From Promicromonospora sukumoe 327MFSha3.1 (GTDB taxonomy: Bacteria > Actinomycetota > Actinomycetes > Actinomycetales > Cellulomonadaceae), in the NCBI RefSeq assembly GCF_000385135.1, contig NZ_ARQM01000010.1, forward strand, positions 1,426,001 to 1,490,000: a stretch of DNA of 64,000 bases, read 5' to 3'. Numbering within the stretch: position 1 is the first letter of the stretch; every line of letters starts with the position of its first letter. Below the pieces are notes generated by a model. It was not told the DNA's origin and ran no database searches. It saw nothing but the letters and a program-made list of their open reading frames with translations. The position numbers and the translations under genes are program-made. This document shows positions 26,027 to 36,336 of this stretch, in pieces.

Positions 26027-26989
26027 ATGACCGCAAACCCCCACGGCCTGTCCCTCGAGCCCGCCGCCCAGGCGTTCGCCGAGGCCACCGACAACCCGCC
26101 GTACCTGTACCAGCTCGCGCCCGAGGACGGCCGCAAGGCCGTCGACGACGTGCAGTCGAGCGAGATCTTCAAGCCCGAGGTCGACGACGTCTGGGTCACC
26201 GTCGAGGGCGGGCCCACCGGCACGGTGCCGGTCCGGGTCGTCCGGCCGGCCGGCGTCGAGGGACCGCTGCCCGTGGTGCTCTACGTGCACGGCGCCGGCT
26301 GGGTGTTCGGCGACGCGCACACGCACGACCGCCTGGTGCGCGACCTGGCGATCGGCGCACGGGCCGCCGTCGTCTTCCCCGAGTACGACCGGTCGCCCGA
26401 GGTGCGCTACCCCGTCGCCGTCGAGCAGGCGTACGCCGTGGCGCAGTGGGTCACCAAGGAGGGCGCCGACCAGGGGCTCGACGGCAGCCGCCTGGCCGTG
26501 GCGGGCGACTCCGTGGGCGGCAACATGTCCGCCGCCCTCACGCTGCTGGCCAAGGAGCGCGGCGACGTCACCTTCCGGCAGCAGGTGCTGTTCTACCCGG
26601 TCACCGACGCCGCGTTCGACACGGCGTCCTACCAGGAGTTCGCCACCGGCTACTTCCTCACGCTGGAGGGCATGCGCTGGTTCTGGGACCAGTACACGAC
26701 GGACCCGCAGGAGCGCGACCTGATCACGGTGTCCCCGCTGCGGGCCACCGAGGAGCAGCTCACCGGCCTGCCGCCCGCCCTGGTCATCACGGCCGAGGCC
26801 GATGTGCTGCGCGACGAGGGCGAGGCCTACGCGGCCAAGCTCCGCCGCGCCGGGGTCGAGGTGACCAGCGTCCGCTACGGCGGGGTCATCCACGACTTCG
26901 TCATGTTGAACGCCCTGCACGACACGCACGCCGCCCGTGCCGCCGTCGCCCAGGCGTCGGCCACGCTGCGGTCCGCCCTCCAGGGCTGA
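26027..26989 (+). CDS. Alpha/beta hydrolase of the hormone-sensitive-lipase (HSL) family
   Basis: 320 residues. Family motif HGAGW at H88 (the HGGGW oxyanion motif with one substitution), nucleophile S162 in AGDSVGGNMSAAL, acidic residue in the EADVLRDEGEAY segment, and histidine in VIHDFVML. HSL-family esterases hydrolyse short acyl esters in the cytoplasm. The gene lies 50 bases after the smaller hydrolase and probably shares its transcript; a 12-bp hairpin follows it. Two unrelated esterases in a row suggest ester detoxification or use. Confidence 0.9.
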   Translation: MTANPHGLSLEPAAQAFAEATDNPPYLYQLAPEDGRKAVDDVQSSEIFKPEVDDVWVTVEGGPTGTVPVRVVRPAGVEGPLPVVLYVHGAGWVFGDAHTHDRLVRDLAIGARAAVVFPEYDRSPEVRYPVAVEQAYAVAQWVTKEGADQGLDGSRLAVAGDSVGGNMSAALTLLAKERGDVTFRQQVLFYPVTDAAFDTASYQEFATGYFLTLEGMRWFWDQYTTDPQERDLITVSPLRATEEQLTGLPPALVITAEADVLRDEGEAYAAKLRRAGVEVTSVRYGGVIHDFVMLNALHDTHAARAAVAQASATLRSALQG

Positions 26990-26996
26990 CGGGCAC

Positions 26997-27025
26997 CGGC
27001 GCGGGGAGCGACCCTCCCCGCGCCG
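26997..27025 (+). terminator. Hairpin terminator after the HSL-type hydrolase gene
   Basis: CGGCGCGGGGAG (26997-27008) pairs perfectly with CTCCCCGCGCCG (27014-27025) around a CGACC loop, eight bases after the stop. It separates the hydrolase pair from the MFS gene. Confidence 0.75.
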
Positions 27026-27054
27026 ACCCGCGCGGGCCGTGACAGTCTGCCCGC

Positions 27055-29076
27055 ATGACCGCACCGAGCGCAGAGGCGGAACCGCAGGCCCTGCCGCAGG
27101 CCAGGGTCTGGGCCATCTTCGGCGGGCTGATGCTCGCGATGCTGCTCGCCGCCCTCGACCAGACCATCGTCGCCACCGCGCTGCCCACGATCGTCTCCGA
27201 GCTCGGCGGCGCCGAGCACCTGTCCTGGGTCGTGACGTCCTACATGCTCGCGAGCACCGCGACCACGGTGCTCTGGGGCAAGCTCGGCGACCTGTTCGGG
27301 CGCAAGTCCCTGTTCATCGCCTGCATCCTGATCTTCCTGGTCGGGTCGGTCCTGTCCGGCACGTCGCAGACGATGGGCCAGCTCATCGCCTGGCGCGCCG
27401 TGCAGGGCGTGGGCGGCGGCGGGCTCATGGTGCTCTCCCAGGCGATCATCGGCGACGTCGTGCCGCCCCGGGACCGCGGCCGCTACCAGGGGCTGTTCGG
27501 CGCGGTCTTCGGCGTCTCCTCGGTCGCCGGCCCGCTGCTCGGCGGGTTCTTCGTCGACAACCTCGACTGGCGCTGGGTCTTCTACGTCAACATCCCCGTC
27601 GGGATCATCGCGCTCGCCGTCGTCGGCTCCGTGCTGCCCCGCATCACCACGGCCACCCGGCCCCGCATCGACTACGCCGGCATCGTCCTGCTCGCCACCA
27701 TCTCGACGGCCGTCGTGCTGCTCACCAGCCTGGGCGGCACCACCTGGGCGTGGAGCTCCGTGCAGGTGTGGGCGATGGCGGCGCTCGCGGTCGTGGGGCT
27801 GGTCGCGTTCGTCGCGGTCGAGCGGCGCGCCCCCGAGCCGGTGCTGCCGCTGCACCTGTTCCGCAACAAGGTCTTCTCCGTCGCCGCGGTCATCGGGTTC
27901 GCCGTCGGCTTCGCGATGTTCGGCGCCATCACCTACCTCCCGCTGTACCTGCAGACGGTCAAGGGCTCCACGCCGACCGAGTCCGGGCTGGAGATGACGC
28001 CGATGATGCTCGGCCTGCTCATCACGTCCATCGGTTCCGGCCAGCTCATCTCCCGCACGGGGCGCTACAAGGTCTTTCCCATCACCGGCACGGCCGTGAC
28101 CGCCGTGGGGCTCTACCTGCTCTCGCTCATGGACCAGGGCACCACCACGCTCCAGGCGGGCCTGAGCATGTTCGTGTTCGGCGCCGGGCTCGGCATGGTC
28201 ACCCAGGTGCTCGTCATCGCGGTGCAGAACGCCGTGAGCTACCGCGACCTGGGCACCGCGACGTCCGGCACCACGTACTTCCGCACCATCGGCTCGTCCG
28301 TGGGCGTCGCGGTGTTCGGCACGATCTTCGCCAACCGCCTCGCGGCCGAGGCCGCGACCTCCGTGCCCGACGCCGCCCAGGGCGCCTGCGGACCCGCGGC
28401 CCTGACCGCGTCCACCCAGGCGCTCGCGCAGTGCCCGCCCGACGTGCAGACCTGGTTCCTCGACGCCTACACGACCGCGCTGCACATCGTCTTCCTCGGG
28501 GCGGTGCCGGTGGCCGCCCTCGCGTTCCTCCTGACGTGGCTGCTGCCCGAGGTGGAGCTGCGCACCGCCACGCGCGGTGGCGGCGACGGCGAGGTGGGCC
28601 ACGCGACGGGCGCCACCTTCGCCCTCCCGTCGTCGCGCACGTCGCTCGAGGAGCTGCGCCTGATCCTGTGGCGCCGCGTGGGCAAGCGCGACCCCCTGCG
28701 GGTCTACGACCTCGTGGCGCCCGACGTCGGGCTGACGCCCGGCCAGGCGTGGATGCTCACCCGCGTCTCCCTCAAGCGCACCCGGTCGGTGCGGCACATG
28801 GCCGAGCGCACCGGCCGCACCGAGGACGTCGTGCGTGACGTCGCGGACACCCTCGCGACCCGCGGGCTCGTCGCGGTCGACGGCGACACCGTCCGGGCGC
28901 TGCCCGCCGGCGACGTCGTCGCGGAGGCGATCCGGGCGGCCGAACGGGAGCGGCTGCGGCAGTACGTGGAGCAGTGGCCCGGCGGCGACGAGCCGGAGGT
29001 CGCGCAGCTCGTCGACCAGCTCACGCGCCAGATCCTGGCCGACCGCACCGACCGGACCGGAACGCCCGCCGGCTGA
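27055..29076 (+). CDS. MFS drug-efflux transporter (DHA2/EmrB type) with extra C-terminal domain
   Basis: 673 residues, about 150 longer than ordinary 14-helix DHA2 exporters. Hallmarks: motif in helix 1 LDQTIVATALPTIVSELGG, the helix 2-3 loop GKLGDLFGRKSLF, and motif C GVSSVAGPLLGGFF. Membrane helices end near residue 505. The remaining 160 residues are soluble and helical; part of it (LTPGQAWMLTRVSLKRTRSV, MAERTGRTEDVVRDVADTL) looks like a winged-helix or MarR-like fold. Function: proton-driven export of drugs or metabolites. No regulator gene is adjacent, so the soluble domain might sense or regulate. The same long form occurs in other actinobacteria, so it is not a local fusion artefact. 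Confidence 0.9.
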   Translation: MTAPSAEAEPQALPQARVWAIFGGLMLAMLLAALDQTIVATALPTIVSELGGAEHLSWVVTSYMLASTATTVLWGKLGDLFGRKSLFIACILIFLVGSVLSGTSQTMGQLIAWRAVQGVGGGGLMVLSQAIIGDVVPPRDRGRYQGLFGAVFGVSSVAGPLLGGFFVDNLDWRWVFYVNIPVGIIALAVVGSVLPRITTATRPRIDYAGIVLLATISTAVVLLTSLGGTTWAWSSVQVWAMAALAVVGLVAFVAVERRAPEPVLPLHLFRNKVFSVAAVIGFAVGFAMFGAITYLPLYLQTVKGSTPTESGLEMTPMMLGLLITSIGSGQLISRTGRYKVFPITGTAVTAVGLYLLSLMDQGTTTLQAGLSMFVFGAGLGMVTQVLVIAVQNAVSYRDLGTATSGTTYFRTIGSSVGVAVFGTIFANRLAAEAATSVPDAAQGACGPAALTASTQALAQCPPDVQTWFLDAYTTALHIVFLGAVPVAALAFLLTWLLPEVELRTATRGGGDGEVGHATGATFALPSSRTSLEELRLILWRRVGKRDPLRVYDLVAPDVGLTPGQAWMLTRVSLKRTRSVRHMAERTGRTEDVVRDVADTLATRGLVAVDGDTVRALPAGDVVAEAIRAAERERLRQYVEQWPGGDEPEVAQLVDQLTRQILADRTDRTGTPAG

Positions 29077-29098
29077 TCCGCACCTCAGCCCCCGGGCG

Positions 29099-29986
29099 TC
29101 AGCCGCGGGGCGGCGGGACCACGGCCACCGGGCAGGGGGAGTGGTAGATCAGCGCCTGGCTCGTCGACCCCAGCAGCAGGCCGCGGAACCCGCCGCGCCC
29201 GCGCGACCCGGCGACCACGAGCTGGGCGCTCGCTGCCTCCTCCAGCAGCGCGCGGGTCGGGGCGTCGCGGACCAGCGCCTGCTTCACCTCGACGCCGGGG
29301 TAGCGGGCCTCGAAGTCCGCCAGGTTCGCCTCCAGCAGCTCCGCCTGCTGCTGCTCGATCTCCGGCCACGGCCCGAGCTCCATCTCCCAGCCGCTCGGCA
29401 CGGGCAGGTCGCTCCAGGCGTGCACGGCCACCAGGGGCACGTGCCGCGCGGCCGCGGCCGCGAAGGCGAACTCGATCGCCGACCGGCTGGTCGGCGACCC
29501 GTCCACGCCGACGACGACGGGCGCGTCCGGCGCGGGCGACTCCGCCCGCTCGCCGCGCACGACGACGACCGGGCTGAGCCCGTGCGTCGCGAGCGCCACC
29601 GCGATCGAGCCGATCACCAGCCCGCTGAACCCGCCGAGGCCGCGCGAGCCGACCACCATCAGGTCGGCCGCCGCGGACTGCCCGATCAGGCGTGCGGCGG
29701 GGGAGCCGGTCGCCTGCAGCAGGTTGGTGCGCACGCCGGGCGCGGCCTCCTCCGCCGTCGCCACGGCGGCCTCCAGCCAGCGGTGGCCCTGCTTGATCAG
29801 CTCGTCCTCGTAGGGGGTCAAGGCCGGCGCGTGGGGCACGGCCGCGGGGATCGGCGTCCACACGCTCAGCAGCACCAGGGGCACGTCGCGGCGCACGGCC
29901 TCCTGCGCCGCCCACCGGACGGCCTGCGTGCTCGACGCCGAACCGTCCACCCCCACCACGACCGGCTTGCTCGGTGCTTCCGTCAT
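29099..29986 (-). CDS. Universal stress protein with two Usp domains
   Basis: 295 residues made of two tandem Usp domains of about 145. Each opens with V-V-V-G-V-D-G-S and each carries the ATP-binding loop: [15 protein letters not shown] in the first and [15 protein letters not shown] in the second, that is G-x2-G-x9-G-S. Such proteins bind ATP and aid survival under hypoxia or stationary phase; the mechanism is not settled. It is a close paralogue of the protein at 46428-47321. It sits alone between the MFS gene and the two-component genes. Confidence 0.93.
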   Translation of the reverse strand: MTEAPSKPVVVGVDGSASSTQAVRWAAQEAVRRDVPLVLLSVWTPIPAAVPHAPALTPYEDELIKQGHRWLEAAVATAEEAAPGVRTNLLQATGSPAARLIGQSAAADLMVVGSRGLGGFSGLVIGSIAVALATHGLSPVVVVRGERAESPAPDAPVVVGVDGSPTSRSAIEFAFAAAAARHVPLVAVHAWSDLPVPSGWEMELGPWPEIEQQQAELLEANLADFEARYPGVEVKQALVRDAPTRALLEEAASAQLVVAGSRGRGGFRGLLLGSTSQALIYHSPCPVAVVPPPRG

Positions 29987-30048
29987 CGGGACTCCTCACG
30001 GACCTTCGCTGACCACGGGACCGTTCCTTCTTAGCACCGGCGGGGCGT

Positions 30049-31549
30049 TCACGCCGCGTGCGGCAGGCGGACCGTGAACGTGGTGCCCGGCGAGCCGTCC
30101 TCGTCCGCCGTGGCCGACCGCACGGAGATCGTCCCGTGGTGCTCGGTCACGATGGCCTCCGCGATCGCGAGCCCCAGGCCGGTCGAGCCGCCGGTGCGGT
30201 TGCGGGCCACGTCGCCGCGCGTGAACCGGTGGAACAGCGCGGGCCGCAGCCCGGCGGGGATGCCCGGGCCGTCGTCGGCGACGTCGAGCACCACGGCGTC
30301 CCCGTCGCGCCCGAGCCGCACGTTCACGCGCGTGCCGGGCGGCGTGTGGGTGCGGGCGTTGGCCAGCAGGTTGGCCATGACCTGGCGCAGGCCGGCCTCG
30401 TCGCCGGTGACGACGAGGTCGTCGGCGTCGTCGGGCAGGTCGAGCGTCCAGGTGCGGTCCGGGCTGGCCGCGTGGGCGTCCATGACGCCGTCGACGGCGA
30501 GCGCCGCCAGGTCGACGGGGGAGCGGTCGAGCTGGCGTCCGGCGTCGAGCCGGGCCAGGAGCAGCAGGTCCTCGACGAGGCCGGTCATGCGGATGGCCTC
30601 GGACTCGATGCGGTCGAGCGACCGCTCGGCGGTGGGCCCGAGGTCCTCGGGGGCGCGGTGCACGAGCTCGGCGTAGCCGCGGATCGAGGCCAGGGGCGTG
30701 CGCAGCTCGTGGCTGGCGTCGGCGACGAAGCTGCGTACCTGGGTCTCGGAGTCGTGCCGGGCCTTGAGCGACACCTCGACGTTCTCCAGCATGCGGTTGA
30801 GCGCCGCGCCGACCTGGCCCACCTCGGTGCGCTCGTCGGTGAGGTCGGCGCGGACGCGCGGGATGGCGGCGATCGCGCCGCGGGACAGCTCGAGCTCGGA
30901 GACGCGGCTGGCGGCGGCGGTCACGTCGTCGAGCGGGCGCAGGGAGCGCCGCACGAGCCAGGCGCCGACGCCGACGGCGGCGAGCAGCGCGACGGCGCCG
31001 AGCGCGGCCTCCACGAGGATGTACCGCTGCACGGTGGTGTCGACGGTCGCGGTGCTGGTCGCGAAGACGGACGCCTGGCCGTCGTCGGTGGTGCGGTGCA
31101 CGGCGCGGAACGAGCCGAGGCCGGTGAGCCGGACGTCGTGGGGCTGCCCGTCGGCGGGGACGGCGGTGAGCTCGGCGACCTGCTGGTCGTCGAGGCTCAC
31201 GCGGTCGAGCGAGGTGGTGATGCGGTCGGCCCACACGAGCTTGCCGTCGTCGTAGCGCACGACGGCGCTGCCGGGGCCGATGCCGGCCGGGAAGGTGGGC
31301 GTCCCGGCGGAGCCGTCCTGGCCCGGCTGGGGCGCGGGCGGCCCGCCGTCCGCGCCGGGCGGCGGGCCGTCCGTGACGCGCTCGCTGGCCTGGTCGAGCG
31401 CGCGGTCCAGCTCGGCGACGAGCTGGGAGCGCAGCACCGCCGTGGAGGCCACGGCCAGGCCCACGGTCACGACCAGCACGACGGCGGCGAGCACGCCCAC
31501 CAGCCGCCGGCGCAGCGTCATGGGCGGGCGGGCGGCGGGTCGCCGGGTC

Positions 31550-31557
<8 letters not shown>
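30049..31557 (-). CDS. Sensor histidine kinase, OmpR-partner type
   Basis: 502 residues. First membrane helix about 15-40 (LVGVLAAVVLVVTVGLAVAS), an extracytoplasmic sensor to about 170 with a Pro/Gly-rich stretch, a second helix about 178-200, then HAMP, HisKA with H283 in DASHELRTPLASIRGY, and HATPase with N, G1 (DDGPGIP) and G2 (GSTGLGLAIAEAI) boxes. The ATG start is inside the end of the regulator gene, giving an eight-base overlap. Kinases of this type with the divergent glycosyltransferase pair resemble the B. subtilis YkoG-YkoH system, suggesting control of cell-envelope glycosylation; the signal is unknown. Confidence 0.92.
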
Positions 31558-32320
<763 letters not shown>

Positions 32321-32352
32321 GTTCCCAGGGTGACCCCGGACCCGGGGTTCTT

Positions 32353-32370
32353 CCTGTGCTGAACCTGTGC
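32353..32370 (+). promoter_or_regulatory. Direct repeat CCTGTGC, possible response-regulator site
   Basis: CCTGTGC occurs at 32353-32359 and again at 32364-32370, an 11-base period (one helical turn), in the only divergent region between the two-component genes and the glycosylation pair. OmpR/PhoB-type regulators typically bind such direct repeats. An 8-base inverted repeat (GGCTATGC at 32374-32381 and GCATAGCC at 32424-32431) lies beside it. Confidence 0.45.
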
Positions 32371-32475
32371 GTCGGCTATGCGTCCGCGGGCCCGTCGCCC
32401 CACGGCGTCGGGTCACATGAGATGCATAGCCTCGCCACAGTTTCACCCCGGGGTCGGCCGCCCACGATCGCCGGT

Positions 32476-33771
32476 ATGGACACATCGCTCACCTCCGACG
32501 CCGGTCCCCGGCCGGCACCCGACGACCCCGGGCGCGCCACCGTGGCGCCCGTGCTCGACCTCGTCATCCCCGTCTACAACGAGGAGCACGGTCTCGAGCG
32601 TGCGGTGCGGGCCGCCCACTCCTACCTGACCACCCGCTTCCCCTACCCGGCGCGGATCACCGTGGTCGACAACGCGTCGACCGACGGCACCCTCGACGTC
32701 GCCCGCCGCCTGCCGGCCGAGCTCGACGGCGTCCAGGTGCTGCACCTGGACGCCAAGGGCCGCGGCCGCGCCCTGCACACCGCCTGGCTCGCGTCCGACG
32801 CGCAGGTGCTCGCCTACATGGACGTCGACCTGTCGACCGACCTGTCGGCCCTGCTGCCCCTGGTCGCGCCGCTGGTCTCCGGCCACTCGCACCTCGCGAT
32901 CGGCACCCGGCTGGCCCGCGGCTCCCGCATCGTGCGCGGCCCCAAGCGCGAGCTCATCTCCCGCGGCTACAACCTGCTGCTGCGCGGCACCCTGGCCGCC
33001 CGGTTCTCCGACGCGCAGTGCGGCTTCAAGGCCATCCGGGCCGACGCCGCCCGCGAGCTGCTGCCCCTGGTGGCCGACACGCAGTGGTTCTTCGACACCG
33101 AGCTGCTCGTGCTGGCCGAGCGCGCGGGCCTGCGCATCCACGAGGTGCCGGTGGACTGGGTCGACGACCCCGACAGCCGCGTCGACATCGCCCGGACCGC
33201 CCTGGCCGACGTGCGCGGCATCGCGCGCCTGGGCCGCGACCTGGTCTCCGGCCGCCTGCCGCTAAACGAGGTCCGCGCGCACCTCCCGGGCGCCGTCTGG
33301 GCCCACGGGGCCGACGACGCCGGCCCGCCCGCCCTCGAACCCCGCCGCGCCCTGCTGCTGCACCAGCTCGTGCGGTTCGGCCTGGTCGGCGCCGCGAGCA
33401 CCGTGGCCTACGTGCTGCTCTACCTGCTGCTCGCGCCGGTCACCGGGGCGCAGGCCGCCAACTTCACCGCGCTCGTGCTCACCGCGGTCGCCAACACCGC
33501 GGCCAACCGCCGCCTGACCTTCGGCGTGCGCGGCCCCGCGCGGCTCGGCACGCACCACGGCCAGGGGCTCGTCGTGTTCGCCCTGGCCTGGGCCCTGACC
33601 GCCGGTTCGCTGGGCGTGCTGCACACCGCGGCCCCCGACGCCGGCCGCGGCGTCGAGCTCGGAGTGCTTGTCGCCGCCAACCTGGTCGCGACCCTGCTGC
33701 GGTTCGTGCTGCTGCGGGTCTGGGTGTTCCGCCCCGCTCCCGCAACCTTCTCCGAGAGGAACCCGTCATGA
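32476..33771 (+). CDS. GT2 glycosyltransferase (dolichyl/polyprenyl-phosphate hexose synthase) fused to a GtrA domain
   Basis: 431 residues from the ATG at 32476. Residues 30-270 are a GT2 domain of the polyprenyl-phosphate mannose/glucose synthase type: VIPVYNEEHGLERAV, VDNASTDGT, the metal-binding DVDLSTD (D116, D118) and CGFKAIRADAA. Residues 300-425 form a four-helix GtrA domain, thought to help flip the lipid-linked sugar. The product would be a polyprenyl-phosphate sugar made on the inner face of the membrane. Its stop overlaps the ATG of the GT39-like gene, which would use that lipid-linked sugar. The pair matches the YkcC/YkcB arrangement of Bacillus. Confidence 0.88.
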   Translation: MDTSLTSDAGPRPAPDDPGRATVAPVLDLVIPVYNEEHGLERAVRAAHSYLTTRFPYPARITVVDNASTDGTLDVARRLPAELDGVQVLHLDAKGRGRALHTAWLASDAQVLAYMDVDLSTDLSALLPLVAPLVSGHSHLAIGTRLARGSRIVRGPKRELISRGYNLLLRGTLAARFSDAQCGFKAIRADAARELLPLVADTQWFFDTELLVLAERAGLRIHEVPVDWVDDPDSRVDIARTALADVRGIARLGRDLVSGRLPLNEVRAHLPGAVWAHGADDAGPPALEPRRALLLHQLVRFGLVGAASTVAYVLLYLLLAPVTGAQAANFTALVLTAVANTAANRRLTFGVRGPARLGTHHGQGLVVFALAWALTAGSLGVLHTAAPDAGRGVELGVLVAANLVATLLRFVLLRVWVFRPAPATFSERNPS

Positions 33772-35939
33772 CCGCCGTCTCCGCCCACCCCGGCTCGGGC
33801 GTGCCCGTCGTCGTGCAGCCGCCCGCCGACGCCGCCCCTGAAACCGCCCCCGTGGCGGCCCGCGCCCGCTGGGAGCGCCCTGCGCTCGCCGGCCTGCTGA
33901 TCGTCACCGCGGTCCTGTACCTGTGGGGCCTGTCCGCCTCCGGCTGGGCCAACTCGTTCTACTCCGCGGCCGTGCAGGCCGGCTCCGAGTCGTGGACCGC
34001 GTTCCTCTACGGCGCGTCCGACGCCGCCGGATCCATCACCGTGGACAAGCCGCCCGCCTCGCTGTGGGTCATGGCGCTGTCCGTGCGGCTGTTCGGCCTG
34101 TCGTCGTGGTCGATCCTCGTGCCGCAGGCGCTGATGGGCGTGGCCACGGTCGGCGTCCTGTACGCCAGCGTGCGCCGCGCCTTCTCCGCGCAGGCCGCCC
34201 TGCTCGCCGGCGCCGCCCTGGCCCTGACGCCGGTCGCGGCCCTGATGTTCCGGTTCAACAACCCCGACGCGCTCCTGCTGCTCCTGCTCACCGGGGCCGT
34301 GGCCGCCGTGCTGCGTGCGGTCGAGGGGCCCCGCACCACCCGGTGGATGGTGCTCGCCGGCGCCCTGGTCGGCGTCGCGTTCCTGACCAAGCAGCTCCAG
34401 GCGTTCCTCGTGCTGCCGAGCCTCGCGCTCATGTTCCTGTGGGCCGCGCCCGTCGGGATCGGCCGCCGCGTCCGCGACAGCCTGCTCGGCCTGGCCGCCA
34501 TGGTCGTGGCCGGCGGCTGGTGGGTCGCGCTCGTCGAGCTCGTGCCCGCCTCGCTGCGCCCCTACGTCGGCGGCTCCCAGACCAACTCGTTCCTCGAGCT
34601 GACCTTCGGCTACAACGGCCTCGGCCGCATCACCGGCGACGAGGAGGGCTCCGTCGGCGGGGGTGGCGGCATGGGCGGCGGGTTCGGCGGCTCCACCGGC
34701 CTCACCCGCCTGTTCGACGCCGAGAACGGCGGCCAGATCACGTGGCTCGTCCCCGCCGCGCTCATCCTCGCGGCAGGCGCCCTGTGGGCCCGCGGCCGGG
34801 CACCCCGCACCGACGTGCGCCGCGCCGCCGTCGTCGGCTGGCTGTCGCTGCTGCTGGTCACCGCCGTGACCTTCTCCTTCATGGCCGGCATCTTCCACGC
34901 CTACTACACGGTGGCGCTCGCGGCGCCCGTCGCGGCCCTGGTCGGCATCGGCGGCTGGACCCTCTGGTCCGAGCGGCACCGGCCGTGGGCGCTGTGGGTG
35001 CTCGCGGCGGCGTCGGGCACGACGACGGCGTGGACCGTCGTGCTGCTCGGCCGCAGCGCCGACTGGCTGCCCTGGCTGCGCTGGACCGTCCTGGCCGTGG
35101 GCGTGCTCGGCACGCTCGCGCTGGCCGCGGCGGCCCTGCGGCCGCAGCTCGGCGCGCTGGCGAGGGCGGGCGCGGTGCTCGCGCTGGTGGCCGGGCTCGC
35201 CGGCCCGACGGCGTACACGCTGCAGACCGTCGCGACCGCGCACACCGGGTCGATCGTGACCGCGGGGCCGACCGTGTCGTCGGGGTTCGGCGGCATGGGC
35301 GGGGGCGGGATGCCCGGCGGCGGGCAGATGGGCCAGCCGCCCACGGGTGGTCAGGGAGGCCAGACCGGCGGCGGCCAGACGGGCCAGCCGCCCACGGGCG
35401 GGCAGGGTGGCCAGGGTGGTCAGATGCAGCCGCCGACCGGGACCCAGGGCACCATGCCCGGCGGTCAGGGCCAGACCGGCCAGGACGGCGGCATGGGCGG
35501 TGGTGGTGGCGCGGGCGGCGGCATGGGCGGCCTGCTCGACGGCGCCGACGTGTCCGACGAGGTCGCGCAGCTCCTGCTGCAGGACGCCGACAGCTACACC
35601 TGGGCCGCGGCCGCCGTCGGCTCGCAGAACGCGGCGTCCTACCAGCTGGAGACCGAGGAGCCGGTGATGGCGATCGGCGGCTTCAACGGGTCCGACCCGT
35701 CACCCACGCTGGAGCAGTTCCAGGAGTACGTCGCGGCCGGTGAGATCCACTGGTTCATCGGCGGCGGCGGGTTCGGCGGCCAGAACGGCGGCTCGTCGGC
35801 CTCCAGCGAGATCGCCGCGTGGGTGGAGGAGAACTTCACCGCCACGACGGTCGACGGCGTCACGCTCTACGACCTGACGGGCGCCACGACCCAGACCCAG
35901 ACGTCGACCGTGACGTCCGGCGGCACGGCGGACGTCTGA
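33768..35939 (+). CDS. GT39-type membrane glycosyltransferase (YkcB-like)
   Basis: 723 residues, ATG overlapping the preceding stop. The N-terminal region has a membrane helix followed by NSFYSAAVQAG and the motif SITVDKPPASLWV, conserved in YkcB-like GT39/ArnT relatives. About 10-12 helices run to residue 500. A low-complexity Gly/Gln/Pro/Met tract (about 505-590, including MGQPPTGGQGGQ twice) links to a soluble external domain (DADSYTWAAAAVGSQNAASY, then EIHWFIGGGGF). Such enzymes transfer a sugar from a polyprenyl phosphate to an acceptor outside the membrane, for example teichoic acid, a glycolipid or protein. Acceptor unknown. A perfect 28-bp hairpin follows the gene. Confidence 0.87.
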   Translation: MTAVSAHPGSGVPVVVQPPADAAPETAPVAARARWERPALAGLLIVTAVLYLWGLSASGWANSFYSAAVQAGSESWTAFLYGASDAAGSITVDKPPASLWVMALSVRLFGLSSWSILVPQALMGVATVGVLYASVRRAFSAQAALLAGAALALTPVAALMFRFNNPDALLLLLLTGAVAAVLRAVEGPRTTRWMVLAGALVGVAFLTKQLQAFLVLPSLALMFLWAAPVGIGRRVRDSLLGLAAMVVAGGWWVALVELVPASLRPYVGGSQTNSFLELTFGYNGLGRITGDEEGSVGGGGGMGGGFGGSTGLTRLFDAENGGQITWLVPAALILAAGALWARGRAPRTDVRRAAVVGWLSLLLVTAVTFSFMAGIFHAYYTVALAAPVAALVGIGGWTLWSERHRPWALWVLAAASGTTTAWTVVLLGRSADWLPWLRWTVLAVGVLGTLALAAAALRPQLGALARAGAVLALVAGLAGPTAYTLQTVATAHTGSIVTAGPTVSSGFGGMGGGGMPGGGQMGQPPTGGQGGQTGGGQTGQPPTGGQGGQGGQMQPPTGTQGTMPGGQGQTGQDGGMGGGGGAGGGMGGLLDGADVSDEVAQLLLQDADSYTWAAAAVGSQNAASYQLETEEPVMAIGGFNGSDPSPTLEQFQEYVAAGEIHWFIGGGGFGGQNGGSSASSEIAAWVEENFTATTVDGVTLYDLTGATTQTQTSTVTSGGTADV

Positions 35940-35956
35940 CAGGTCGGGACAGTGAG

Positions 35957-36016
35957 GTCGGCAGTCGGCATCGAGATCGGTCCAAGCCTGGACCGATCTC
36001 GATGCCGACTGCCGAC
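35957..36016. terminator. Perfect 28-bp hairpin between convergent genes
   Basis: The 28 bases at 35957-35984 are the exact reverse complement of 35989-36016, with loop AGCC. It is 17 bases after the GT39 stop and 36 bases after the stop of the convergent small membrane protein, so it can terminate both. The stem itself contains a repeated GTCGGCAGTCGGC unit. No T tract is present. Confidence 0.85.
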
Positions 36017-36051
36017 TACCGACGCCACGGTGACGCGCTGTCCGGCCGGCG

Positions 36052-36336
36052 TCAGTGCCCGCCCGACACCACCACGAACAGCCCCGTGGCGACCGCCCCG
36101 ACCACGACCACGAGGCACAGGACCGCCCCGGCCAGCCGCAGCGGCGTGGGCCGCGGCGTCGCCGTCGCGGCCCCTGGCTCGGGCGCGGCGCCCGGATCGG
36201 CAGCGGGCGCGGCGTCCGCCGTCGTCCCCGCCAGCAGGCGCAGCCCCAGCGCGAACAGCGCGGGGATCCCGGCGCCGACCAGCACGCCCGCCACGAGCAC
36301 CTGGCCCAGCGCGCCCCACTCGATGAAGTCGCTCAT
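36052..36336 (-). CDS. Small membrane protein co-encoded with the phosphate transporter
   Basis: 94 residues with two membrane helices: about 10-33 (VLVAGVLVGAGIPALFALGL) and about 67-91 (LAGAVLCLVVVVGAVATGLF), joined by an Ala/Pro-rich linker. The ATG overlaps the transporter stop (ATGA), so it is translated with it. Similar small two-helix proteins follow PiT transporter genes in many actinobacteria; function unknown, possibly an accessory subunit. Confidence 0.75.
   Translation of the reverse strand: MSDFIEWGALGQVLVAGVLVGAGIPALFALGLRLLAGTTADAAPAADPGAAPEPGAATATPRPTPLRLAGAVLCLVVVVGAVATGLFVVVSGGH

Noticed and set aside
29990-30050. DevR-like box near the first Usp gene (CGGGACCGTTCC)
   Set aside because: Only one half-site matches GGGAC; the second half is missing.
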